Assembly: GCA_030619215.1 (NCBI GenBank) | Contig: JAUXBV010000279.1 | Coordinates: forward strand, 1-5,517 | Direction of reading: 5' to 3' | From: Fibrobacterota bacterium | GTDB lineage: Bacteria > Fibrobacterota > Chitinivibrionia > Chitinivibrionales > JANQEN01 | Length of the DNA stretch: 5,517 nucleotides | Shown here: positions 1 to 5,166 of the stretch, piece after piece | How positions within the stretch are numbered: the stretch's first letter is position 1 | Layout of the letters: each line of letters starts with the position of its first letter | Notes under the pieces: model-generated | What the model saw: only the letters and a program-made list of their open reading frames with translations | Database searches by the model: none | What the model was told of the DNA's origin: nothing | Position numbers and translations under genes: made by a program

Positions 1-69
1 CGCCACCGCTTCTTTTTCCTTTGTATTTTTATTTTACAGTATTAATTCAATAAATATTAAAAAAAATCA

Positions 70-597
70 TTAAAAATTAATTCCAACAGATAATGCAAAC
101 GATGGAAATAAAAGAAACGGTTCTTCTCTTTCAGGAATCAAATAAAATGGTTTCATAACTCCCAATGGTATTGATATATTAACTCTTTTAATATAGAAAG
201 CTGGGACAATTCGAGTTGCGACTGCTAAATCTGCACCAAATTCATGGGAATCGTTGTAATTATTGAGCCATCCGAAAATAGGTGTGAATAAAATTTCCGC
301 GCCTAACGAAAAAGAACGTTTATGATAAAAATCATAACCAACTATTACACTAGGAATTAGCAAAAAATCGTAATTTCTGAGAATTAAAATGCCACTAGCT
401 ATGAAATGAGGAGCCAATGAAAAATAAAAATTATTAACATTTCTTCTATATTCTAGCCCAAACAAGTCGGGATATCCAATTGTAGCGGATATCCTTCGTT
501 TATATGTTCTTTCGATTTTCGTAGCGTCAGTATATAAAAAGAAACCAGTAAGAATAATGATTAAATATTTCATACTTTTAAACATTAAGAATTGCAT
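70..597 (-). CDS. Hypothetical exported protein, probable small outer-membrane beta-barrel
   Basis: I do not recognise a named family. The 175-aa product starts with a hydrophobic stretch preceded by lysines (about residues 9-25, MKYLIIILTGFFLYTDA), which reads as a signal peptide. The rest has no long hydrophobic helix. It is a series of short alternating segments rich in aromatic and small residues (for example ISATIGY, FYFSLAPHF, IPSVIVGYDFY, FSLGAEILF, VNISIPLGV) and ends in SVGINF. A terminal Phe closing a beta strand is typical of barrels inserted by the BAM machinery, so an outer-membrane place is inferred; about eight strands would fit the length. The start is uncertain: in-frame ATGs lie at 597, 585 and 573 and none has a clear Shine-Dalgarno. 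The one at 573 begins directly at the signal peptide. The gene is strikingly AT-rich (17 G/C in 121-180), unlike the gcv genes. It lies downstream of, and in the same direction as, the 735-1343 gene but is probably transcribed separately. Confidence 0.6.
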   Translation of the reverse strand: MQFLMFKSMKYLIIILTGFFLYTDATKIERTYKRRISATIGYPDLFGLEYRRNVNNFYFSLAPHFIASGILILRNYDFLLIPSVIVGYDFYHKRSFSLGAEILFTPIFGWLNNYNDSHEFGADLAVATRIVPAFYIKRVNISIPLGVMKPFYLIPEREEPFLLFPSFALSVGINF

Positions 598-631
598 CGA
601 AAATATTTTAATATGTTCTTTTAATTTCGTA

Positions 632-662
632 ATTTTATTTGCGGTATGCTTATGATTTTCAA
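632..662 (-). promoter_or_regulatory. Weak candidate promoter for the 70-597 gene
   Basis: Read on the minus strand, a TTGAAA -35-like box (657-662) is followed after 19 bp by TAAAAT (632-637), a five-of-six match to the -10 consensus. The spacing is longer than ideal and the region is AT-rich, so chance matches are likely. It lies about 35 bp upstream of the 597 start codon, in the 137-bp gap between the two minus-strand genes, which otherwise shows no clear terminator. Confidence 0.2.
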
Positions 663-734
663 TAGAGTATCCTGAATTAATCTCTTATTTCGGCGGCGGA
701 CTATAATCCAATTGTTCCAATTTTTTTCAAACAA

Positions 735-1343
735 CTATTCCTTTTTTACCTCCTTTATAGTCCCGTCAGAAAAAGCGATTCTCTCAATCCTGAGCTCAAG
801 TATAATATTCTTAATATCCATGTTCAGGATTCTTCTGTGGCTTAAATTCCCGGCATCATAGACAACCCCGCCGAACCATGTATTAGTCTTGCCGGCTGGT
901 ATTGGTTTTTTGATATCAGCTTCAAAGCTCATTATACTGTCGCCATACGTATCTTTAAAAATTATTTCACCCTTGAATGATATAATGCCCATACGCGCAT
1001 CATTCTCAAAACTTATCAGAAATGCCAGGTTATCATCAACTTCACCGGGTTCTGCCATCTTCAGTTTTTTATTAAAAAGTTTTGCCCTGAGGGGCGATTC
1101 AATCGGCGACAATTTTCTAACCTGTTGCTTTGCAGATTTTCTCTTCTTCTTAGCTATTGCATATTTTGCCGGATTCAAAGCCTTATCCAGTTGCATCTCC
1201 AGCTTCTTTACCCGCTCCTCTAAGGCTGCAACACGTTTTTCAAGGTATTTAACATTTTGTGCGTAGGAGCTGTTTGCCAGTATGAAACATAGAACAAGTA
1301 CGGCCTGAAAAACAATTGTCCTTTTTGTTAAGATTTTACCCAT
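735..1343 (-). CDS. Secreted coiled-coil protein with C-terminal beta-rich domain
   Basis: Product of 202 aa, function unknown. Residues 1-28 form a signal peptide (basic MGKILTKR, hydrophobic core, SYA|Q cleavage site), so it is exported, probably to the periplasm. Residues 30-56 carry heptad-type Leu/Val spacing with E/K pairs (YLEKRVAALEERVKKLEMQL), a short coiled coil suggesting oligomerisation. A very basic linker (about 59-96, including KKKRK) leads to a domain at about 97-197 containing FKGEIIFKDTYGD, PIPAGKTNTWFGG and IERIAFSDGT. This layout resembles FxLYD-like or related beta-sandwich domains seen in other exported proteins, from memory only. The reading frame also has an ATG at 1373, but the ATG at 1343 is preferred: it has AAAGGAG 8 nt upstream and starts directly at the signal peptide. 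It is divergent from gcvH and shares its control region. There is no sign of frameshift. Being a real gene is fairly sure; its role is not. Confidence 0.75.
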   Translation of the reverse strand: MGKILTKRTIVFQAVLVLCFILANSSYAQNVKYLEKRVAALEERVKKLEMQLDKALNPAKYAIAKKKRKSAKQQVRKLSPIESPLRAKLFNKKLKMAEPGEVDDNLAFLISFENDARMGIISFKGEIIFKDTYGDSIMSFEADIKKPIPAGKTNTWFGGVVYDAGNLSHRRILNMDIKNIILELRIERIAFSDGTIKEVKKE

Positions 1344-1351
1344 TGTTAAAA

Positions 1352-1358
1352 CTCCTTT
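1352..1358 (-). promoter_or_regulatory. Ribosome binding site deciding the start at 1343
   Basis: On the minus strand AAAGGAG lies 8 nt before the ATG at 1341-1343. The upstream in-frame ATG at 1371-1373 has no comparable site, and its use would add ten residues ahead of the signal peptide. Confidence 0.75.
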
Positions 1359-1403
1359 AAAAAAGGTACACATCCTAATTCTATCTGTATAATCATATAA
1401 TTT

Positions 1404-1433
1404 AATATATTAACAAAACAACATAAAATTCAA
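1404..1433 (-). promoter_or_regulatory. Candidate promoter for the 735-1343 gene
   Basis: On the minus strand TTGAAT (1428-1433) and TATATT (1404-1409) are separated by 18 bp, a reasonable sigma-70-type pair. Transcription would start near 1397, giving a leader of about 54 nt. The surrounding DNA is so AT-rich that other -10-like boxes occur nearby, so the assignment is tentative. Confidence 0.35.
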
Positions 1434-1472
1434 TAATACGGGGAATATTATTTATATAGCGGCGTGATGTCT

Positions 1473-1490
1473 ATTTGAATATTTTCAAAT
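1473..1490. repeat. Inverted repeat ATTTGAA-N4-TTCAAAT
   Basis: Two perfect 7-base arms flank TATT. It lies about 66 bp upstream of the gcvH -35 box and about 40 bp upstream of the -35 box of the leftward gene, so it could be an operator for either. Its low complexity means it could be chance. Confidence 0.3.
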
Positions 1491-1523
1491 GTGCATATTA
1501 TTTATAGCCGGATAATACTAAAA

Positions 1524-1560
1524 GTAAAGTTACCTAACAGTAAAGACACTATGGCTTTAC
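1524..1560. promoter_or_regulatory. Cluster of three GTAAAG hexamers upstream of the gcvH promoter
   Basis: GTAAAG occurs at 1524-1529 and 1540-1545 in direct orientation and as CTTTAC at 1555-1560. The last two form an inverted repeat (6-9-6) whose right arm runs into the -35 box. The first is also part of GTAAAGTTAC, itself partly symmetric. The placement is that of regulator binding sites; no regulator is identifiable from the sequence. Confidence 0.35.
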
Positions 1561-1584
1561 ATCGCTATTGCCTTATTTTATATT
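1556..1584 (+). promoter_or_regulatory. Promoter of the gcvH-gcvPA-gcvPB operon
   Basis: TTTACA (1556-1561) and TATATT (1579-1584) each match the sigma-70 consensus at five of six positions and are separated by exactly 17 bp. Transcription would begin near 1591, giving a leader of about 120 nt before gcvH. A perfect palindrome starts inside the -10 box, which supports this being a regulated promoter. Confidence 0.55.
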
Positions 1585-1597
1585 AAAACGTTTTAAT
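1582..1597. promoter_or_regulatory. 16-bp perfect palindrome, candidate repressor operator
   Basis: ATTAAAACGTTTTAAT is its own reverse complement over all 16 bases. It overlaps the -10 box and the predicted transcription start of the gcv promoter, where a bound repressor would block polymerase. A central CG flanked by A and T runs recalls operators of LacI-type repressors, but this is only a resemblance and the binding protein is unknown. Confidence 0.5.
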
Positions 1598-1630
1598 TAT
1601 CCCGGATATGAAATTTGAAGGATAATAAAC

Positions 1631-1664
1631 AGCTTCTTTTAAAACTATATTTTTAAGCGGAGCT
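1631..1664 (+). other. Hairpin in the gcvH 5' leader
   Basis: AGCUUC (1631-1636) pairs with GGAGCU (1659-1664), and UUUAAAA (1638-1644) with UUUUAAG (1651-1657). There is one U-C mismatch between them, two G-U pairs, and a six-base loop. No U-run follows, so it is not an intrinsic terminator. It ends 49 nt before the gcvH start codon and does not cover its ribosome binding site. It may affect mRNA stability or translation, or mean nothing. Confidence 0.3.
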
Positions 1665-1713
1665 ATTTAATTGGCGTACTACAACTCTCAAATATTGATA
1701 AGGAGGGGCTATA

Positions 1714-2097
1714 ATGATCCCGAGTGACAGGAAATATATAGACTCGCATGAGTGGATTAAGATTGAAGGCGACCTGGCTGTAATTGGTATCACTGATTAT
1801 GCACAGGATTCCCTGGGCGATATCACTTTTGTAGAACTCCCCGCAGTTGACACTGAGGTCACCAAGGGAGGCGAATGCTGTGTTATTGAATCAGTAAAAG
1901 CTGCCAGCGACGTCTATTCACCGCTTTCCGGCGTTATCGCAGAAGTAAATTCAACCCTCGAGGCAGAACCTGAAAAGATAAACGCATCCCCCTACGAAGA
2001 AGGATGGGTTTTTAAATTGAAAAACTTAGATACCGCAGAAGTTGACTCTTTAATGGATTCGGCTGCCTACGAAAAATTCCTGGAAACGTGCGAATGA
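1714..2097 (+). CDS. gcvH: Glycine cleavage system H protein
   Basis: GcvH is the lipoyl carrier of the cytoplasmic glycine cleavage complex: it accepts the aminomethyl group from the P protein, hands it to the T protein, and is reoxidised by the L protein. The 127-aa product has the usual family length. Landmarks are SHEW (11-14), the GITDYAQDSLGDI stretch (25-37), the lipoylation motif ESVKAASDVYSPLSG with modified Lys62, and NASPYEEGW (90-98). All are complete, so it should be functional if lipoylated. The start is fixed by an excellent Shine-Dalgarno, AGGAGG at 1701-1706, 7 nt before ATG. It is the first gene of the operon and overlaps gcvPA by four bases (ATGA). No lipoylation enzyme and no gcvT are encoded nearby in this window. 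A free-standing lipoyl carrier for another complex is unlikely given the gcvPA-gcvPB neighbours. Confidence 0.97.
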   Translation: MIPSDRKYIDSHEWIKIEGDLAVIGITDYAQDSLGDITFVELPAVDTEVTKGGECCVIESVKAASDVYSPLSGVIAEVNSTLEAEPEKINASPYEEGWVFKLKNLDTAEVDSLMDSAAYEKFLETCE

Positions 2098-3431
2098 GCT
2101 ATATTGCCAATACCGCGAATGAACAAAAGGAAATGCTGAAAGCCTGCGGGCTCTCATCTATTGATGCATTGTTTGAGGACATACCCGAAAGGCTGAAACC
2201 GAAATCTTTCAATATTCCTCACGGCAAGTCCGAGTTGGAGGTTTCTGCAACAATTGAAAAAATGGCCTCCCGGAACTATTCCCATTTAACCAGCTTCCTC
2301 GGAGGCGGTTTTTACGACCACTTTATCCCTGCAGCAATAGATGCACTTGCGTCACGAGGCGAGTTCTATACTGCCTATACCCCCTATCAGCCGGAGCTCT
2401 CCCAGGGTACGCTGCAGTCTATTTATGAATATCAGACCGATATATGCCGCTTAACCGGCATGGAAGTGTCGAACGCCTCTGTCTATGACGGCGGCACGGC
2501 GTTATACGAAGCATGCCAGATGGCAATAAACGCTACGGGAAGAAACCGCATCATAATCGACGGCGGAGTTAATCCCATTTATCGAAAAATGATTCATACC
2601 CACACCTTGAACCTGTCAATTGAATTGTGTGAAGTTGCCGTTACCCACGGCCAGGGCGATAGAGAAAAAATCTTTGAGGCCCTCAACAAAGACACTGCCG
2701 CAATGATCGTTCAGAATCCCAATTTTTTCGGTGTCATTGACGATCACAGTGATATTGTCAATAAATGCCACAGCATGGGGATTCTCGTTATCCAGTCCAC
2801 CTACCCGGTTGCACTGGCACTGATAAAAACACCGGGCGAGATAGGCGCGGATATTGCCACGGGAGACGGGCAGTCACTTGGCATACCGCTCTCTTTTGGC
2901 GGGCCATACCTCGGCTTTATGGCAACACGGAAAAAACTTGCGAGAAAGATGCCGGGGCGTATATCGGGCCTTACCATGGATACACAGGGCAGGGAAGGAT
3001 TCGTCCTTACCCTTCAGGCACGGGAACAGCATATCCGGCGGGAAAAGGCCACCTCCAACATCTGCACCAATCAGGCGCTATGCGCTCTCAGAGCCAATAT
3101 TTACCTGAGCCTTCTAGGCAAGGAAGGTTTAAAAGAAACTGCCCGGCTCTGTTTAAATAAAGCTCTATACATGAAAGAACGCTTAAAGGCGATTCCAAAT
3201 ATCAAAGTATATGAAGATTTGCCTGTATTTAACGAATTTGTTATCCGGCTTCCCATGGATGCAGGTGAGCTTGCCGGTATGATGATAGACCGGGGTTTTG
3301 CAGCGGGATTTCCATTAGGACGCTACTACCCGGGTATGGAAAACTACCTGCTGGTAGCAGTCACTGAAAAACGAACAAAGCATGATATCGACCTGTTTGC
3401 AGAAACTCTGGAGGACGCATTATGTCAATAA
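2094..3431 (+). CDS. gcvPA: Glycine dehydrogenase (decarboxylating) subunit 1
   Basis: N-terminal half of the two-subunit P protein. With GcvPB it binds glycine and PLP, releases CO2 and passes the aminomethyl group to GcvH. In this family subunit 1 adopts the PLP-enzyme fold but lacks the PLP lysine, which sits in subunit 2. The 445-aa product matches the usual length and begins MSYIANT, typical of the family. Motifs seen include FLGGGFYDHFIP (68-79), TPYQPELSQGTLQ (96-108), the GDGQSLGIPLSFGGPYLGF segment (257-275) and FVLTLQAREQHIRREKATS (303-321) followed by NICTNQAL. The frame also opens with GTG at 2088, but ATG at 2094 is preferred: it fits the family N-terminus, forms an ATGA overlap with the gcvH stop, and has GGAA (2082-2085) 8 nt upstream. 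This overlap implies translational coupling. No truncation or frameshift is seen. Confidence 0.96.
   Translation: MSYIANTANEQKEMLKACGLSSIDALFEDIPERLKPKSFNIPHGKSELEVSATIEKMASRNYSHLTSFLGGGFYDHFIPAAIDALASRGEFYTAYTPYQPELSQGTLQSIYEYQTDICRLTGMEVSNASVYDGGTALYEACQMAINATGRNRIIIDGGVNPIYRKMIHTHTLNLSIELCEVAVTHGQGDREKIFEALNKDTAAMIVQNPNFFGVIDDHSDIVNKCHSMGILVIQSTYPVALALIKTPGEIGADIATGDGQSLGIPLSFGGPYLGFMATRKKLARKMPGRISGLTMDTQGREGFVLTLQAREQHIRREKATSNICTNQALCALRANIYLSLLGKEGLKETARLCLNKALYMKERLKAIPNIKVYEDLPVFNEFVIRLPMDAGELAGMMIDRGFAAGFPLGRYYPGMENYLLVAVTEKRTKHDIDLFAETLEDALCQ
3410..3414 (+). promoter_or_regulatory. Ribosome binding site of gcvPB inside gcvPA
   Basis: GGAGG lies within the last codons of gcvPA, 7 nt before the gcvPB ATG at 3422. 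It fixes that start and the 10-nt overlap of the two genes, an arrangement suited to making both subunits in similar amounts. Confidence 0.8.
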
Positions 3432-4885
3432 TTTTCAAGAAATCAGTTCCCGGAAGAAGAGGTGTGCGTCTTCCCAAATGCGACGTTCCGGCAAGTACGG
3501 AGATTCCGGAAAAATACAGGCGCTTATCCGACGCTCCGCTTGTTGAGCTTTCAGAGATTGATGTGGTGCGGCACTTCACTGAGCTGTCCCTCAAAAATTA
3601 CGGCGTGGATACGAACTTTTACCCGCTGGGATCATGCACCATGAAATATAATCCCAAAGTAACTGAAAAGCTCGCCGGCATGGAAGGCTTTGCATCCCTT
3701 CATCCCCTTCTTCCCCAGTTGAGGCACGGCGACCTGCTTACCCAGGGAGCCCTTGCCGCACTCTATGATCTGGAACATCTCCTCCGGGAGATATGCGGCA
3801 TGGATGCATTTACACTGCAACCGATGGCCGGCGCTCATGGGGAACTCACCGCAATGATGATATTTGCCGCCTATCATAACAAAAAGGGAAATAAAAAATC
3901 GGAGGTGCTGATTCCGGACGAATCGCACGGGACAAACCCCTCCAGCGCGGCAATAGCCGGTTACGAAGTGAAACCGGTTCCCACTAACCGTGAGACCGGC
4001 GCCCTCGACCTGGAAGCTCTCCGGCAAAAGATCGGCGAACAAACGGCAGCACTGATGCTTACCAATCCCAATACCCTGGGCATCTTCAACTCTGACGTTG
4101 ACAAAATTACAGAAATAGCCCACAAGTATGACGCACAGGTCTATTATGACGGGGCCAATTTAAATGCTGTCCTGGGTAAATTCAGGCCCGGCGACGCCGA
4201 CTTCGATGCAGTGCATGTAAACCTGCATAAAACATTCGGGACTCCACACGGCGGCGGCGGCCCGGGATCCGGACCTGTCGGGGTTAAAAAACATCTCGTT
4301 GACTTCCTGCCAATCTCAAGAATTGTCAAACGCGATGACGCTACCTATGCTCTTGATTATAACTATCCCGACTCTATCGGCTATATCGCTCCCTTCTATG
4401 GAAACTTCTCCGTTTGCCTGAAAGCGTATATATACATCCTTTTGCTCGGTGCTGAAGGCCTTATTGAAGTGAGTGAGAATGCGGTACTTAATGCAAATTA
4501 TATTCTTCATTCTTTGAAAAAAGAATATGACGTCCCCTACCTCAGGACATGCATGCATGAATGTGTTTTGTCAGCAAAAAAGCAGGTGGAGAACGGTGTT
4601 CACGCTCTTGATATTGCAAAGGCGCTCATTGATCGCGGATTTCACCCTCCCACAACCTATTTCCCGCTCATTGTCAAAGAAGCTCTTATGATAGAACCTA
4701 CCGAGACGGAAAGTAAAGAGACTCTTGATGCGTTTATCTCTGCAATGAAGGATATTGCAGAGAAAGCAGCGAGTAATCCGGATGAGCTTCATAAGGCACC
4801 TGTTACAACTCCGGTATCCAGGCTCGATGAAACCCTGGCGGTTAAATCAATGAACCTGGTATTTCCCCTGGATGTTAATGAATAA
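3422..4885 (+). CDS. gcvPB: Glycine dehydrogenase (decarboxylating) subunit 2, PLP-binding
   Basis: C-terminal half of the split P protein and carrier of the catalytic PLP. The 487-aa product has normal family length. Seen in order: FYPLGSCTMKYNP (66-78), LQPMAGAHGE (132-141), PDESHGTNPSSAA (165-177), LTNPNTLGIF (213-222), YYDGANLNA (241-249) and the PLP-lysine motif NLHKTFGTPHGGGGPGSGP (267-285) with Lys270 as the expected Schiff-base residue. The glycine-rich loop after it is intact. The C-terminal part has PPTTYFPL (409-416) and EPTETESKETLD (425-436), also typical. It overlaps gcvPA by 10 nt (3422-3431) and is the last gene of the operon; a large hairpin follows its stop by 58 nt. GcvPA and GcvPB are expected to form a heterotetramer, as known for the Thermus enzyme. 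Everything needed for activity looks present. Confidence 0.97.
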   Translation: MSIIFKKSVPGRRGVRLPKCDVPASTEIPEKYRRLSDAPLVELSEIDVVRHFTELSLKNYGVDTNFYPLGSCTMKYNPKVTEKLAGMEGFASLHPLLPQLRHGDLLTQGALAALYDLEHLLREICGMDAFTLQPMAGAHGELTAMMIFAAYHNKKGNKKSEVLIPDESHGTNPSSAAIAGYEVKPVPTNRETGALDLEALRQKIGEQTAALMLTNPNTLGIFNSDVDKITEIAHKYDAQVYYDGANLNAVLGKFRPGDADFDAVHVNLHKTFGTPHGGGGPGSGPVGVKKHLVDFLPISRIVKRDDATYALDYNYPDSIGYIAPFYGNFSVCLKAYIYILLLGAEGLIEVSENAVLNANYILHSLKKEYDVPYLRTCMHECVLSAKKQVENGVHALDIAKALIDRGFHPPTTYFPLIVKEALMIEPTETESKETLDAFISAMKDIAEKAASNPDELHKAPVTTPVSRLDETLAVKSMNLVFPLDVNE

Positions 4886-4943
4886 AATATTGTTTAGGGT
4901 ATCATGCGTTTCAGGCATTAATATATTTTCATATAGCTATTAC

Positions 4944-4999
4944 ACTGTTTCTTAAAAGTTTTATCCCAAGAATTTGGGCAAAACTCTTTTAGAAACAGT
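4944..4999. repeat. Large imperfect hairpin after gcvPB, possible terminator
   Basis: The outer arms ACTGTTTCT (4944-4952) and AGAAACAGT (4991-4999) are perfect. Inside them AAAA, GTTTT and CCCAA pair with TTTT, AAAAC and TTGGG respectively, separated by a one-base bulge, a two-base bulge and a small internal loop. About 23 pairs close a four-base loop, GAAT. No T-run follows on either side, so it is not a classical intrinsic terminator. It may stop transcription another way, protect the 3' end of the gcv mRNA, or be a copy of a small palindromic repeat. A smaller stem, CAAAT-GA-ATTTG (5004-5015), follows at once. Confidence 0.5.
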
Positions 5000-5044
5000 T
5001 ATACAAATGAATTTGCACCTTGTACCGCAACACAACACACAATG

Positions 5045-5056
5045 CTGATTTATCAG
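5045..5056. repeat. Short inverted repeat CTGAT-TT-ATCAG
   Basis: Perfect five-base arms with a two-base centre lie about 45 bp upstream of the -35 box of the SH3-protein promoter. This could be a regulator site, but one of this size is easily due to chance. Confidence 0.2.
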
Positions 5057-5099
5057 TATAAGACATTATTATTGAGAAACGGTATAAATATTTGATTTT

Positions 5100-5128
5100 T
5101 TAACCGAAATTTACTATTATTATATAAT
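5100..5128 (+). promoter_or_regulatory. Promoter of the SH3-domain protein gene
   Basis: A perfect -10 box TATAAT (5123-5128) stands 17 bp after TTAACC (5100-5105), a four-of-six match to the -35 consensus. Transcription would start near 5135, leaving a leader of about 32 nt. It shows that this gene is probably transcribed independently of the gcv operon. Confidence 0.5.
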
Positions 5129-5166
5129 AGGACTAAAATCAATTTAATAATAAAAGAGGAGCATTT

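Larger units (their letters stand above)
1344..1713. other. Divergent control region between the exported protein gene and gcvH
   Basis: No gene is seen in these 370 bases on either strand. It holds the RBS and a candidate promoter for the leftward gene, a promoter and leader for gcvH, and several symmetric sequences listed separately (1473-1490, 1524-1560, 1582-1597, 1631-1664). A 12-bp direct repeat, ATATTATTTATA, occurs at 1445-1456 and 1495-1506, exactly 50 bp apart. I looked for the conserved core of the glycine riboswitch, common before gcv genes, and did not find it. Confidence 0.7.

Noticed and set aside
1..41. Possible RBS (AAAGGA on the minus strand, near 18-23) of another leftward gene starting beyond the window
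   Set aside because: Only about 20 bases lie between it and the window edge, so no start codon or coding frame can be supported.
700..727. T-run at 721-727 as a terminator
   Set aside because: No stable hairpin precedes it on the + strand, and on the minus strand the run reads as A, so it cannot terminate the 735-1343 transcript.
889..1266. 125-codon open frame on the + strand
   Set aside because: It lies wholly antisense to the signal-peptide/coiled-coil gene, which has a good RBS and coherent domain layout. The + frame gives a low-complexity Ser/Phe-rich product with no RBS seen.
1608..1625. Tiny upstream open frame (ATG AAA TTT GAA GGA TAA) in the gcvH leader
   Set aside because: Five codons with no ribosome binding site, and no glycine codon run that would suggest attenuation.
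1591..1713. Glycine riboswitch before gcvH
   Set aside because: I could not find the conserved aptamer core motifs, and the leader is short for a tandem glycine riboswitch. A covariance search would be decisive.
2765..3160. Out-of-frame + strand open frames inside gcvPA (2765-3160, 2854-3108)
   Set aside because: They are shadows of the conserved gcvPA frame, with no protein-like composition of their own.
3361..4792. Open frames on both strands inside gcvPB, including a 163-codon minus-strand one at 3632-4123
   Set aside because: gcvPB is conserved and complete along this whole stretch, and the alternative products are Cys/Arg/His-rich, typical of antisense translation.
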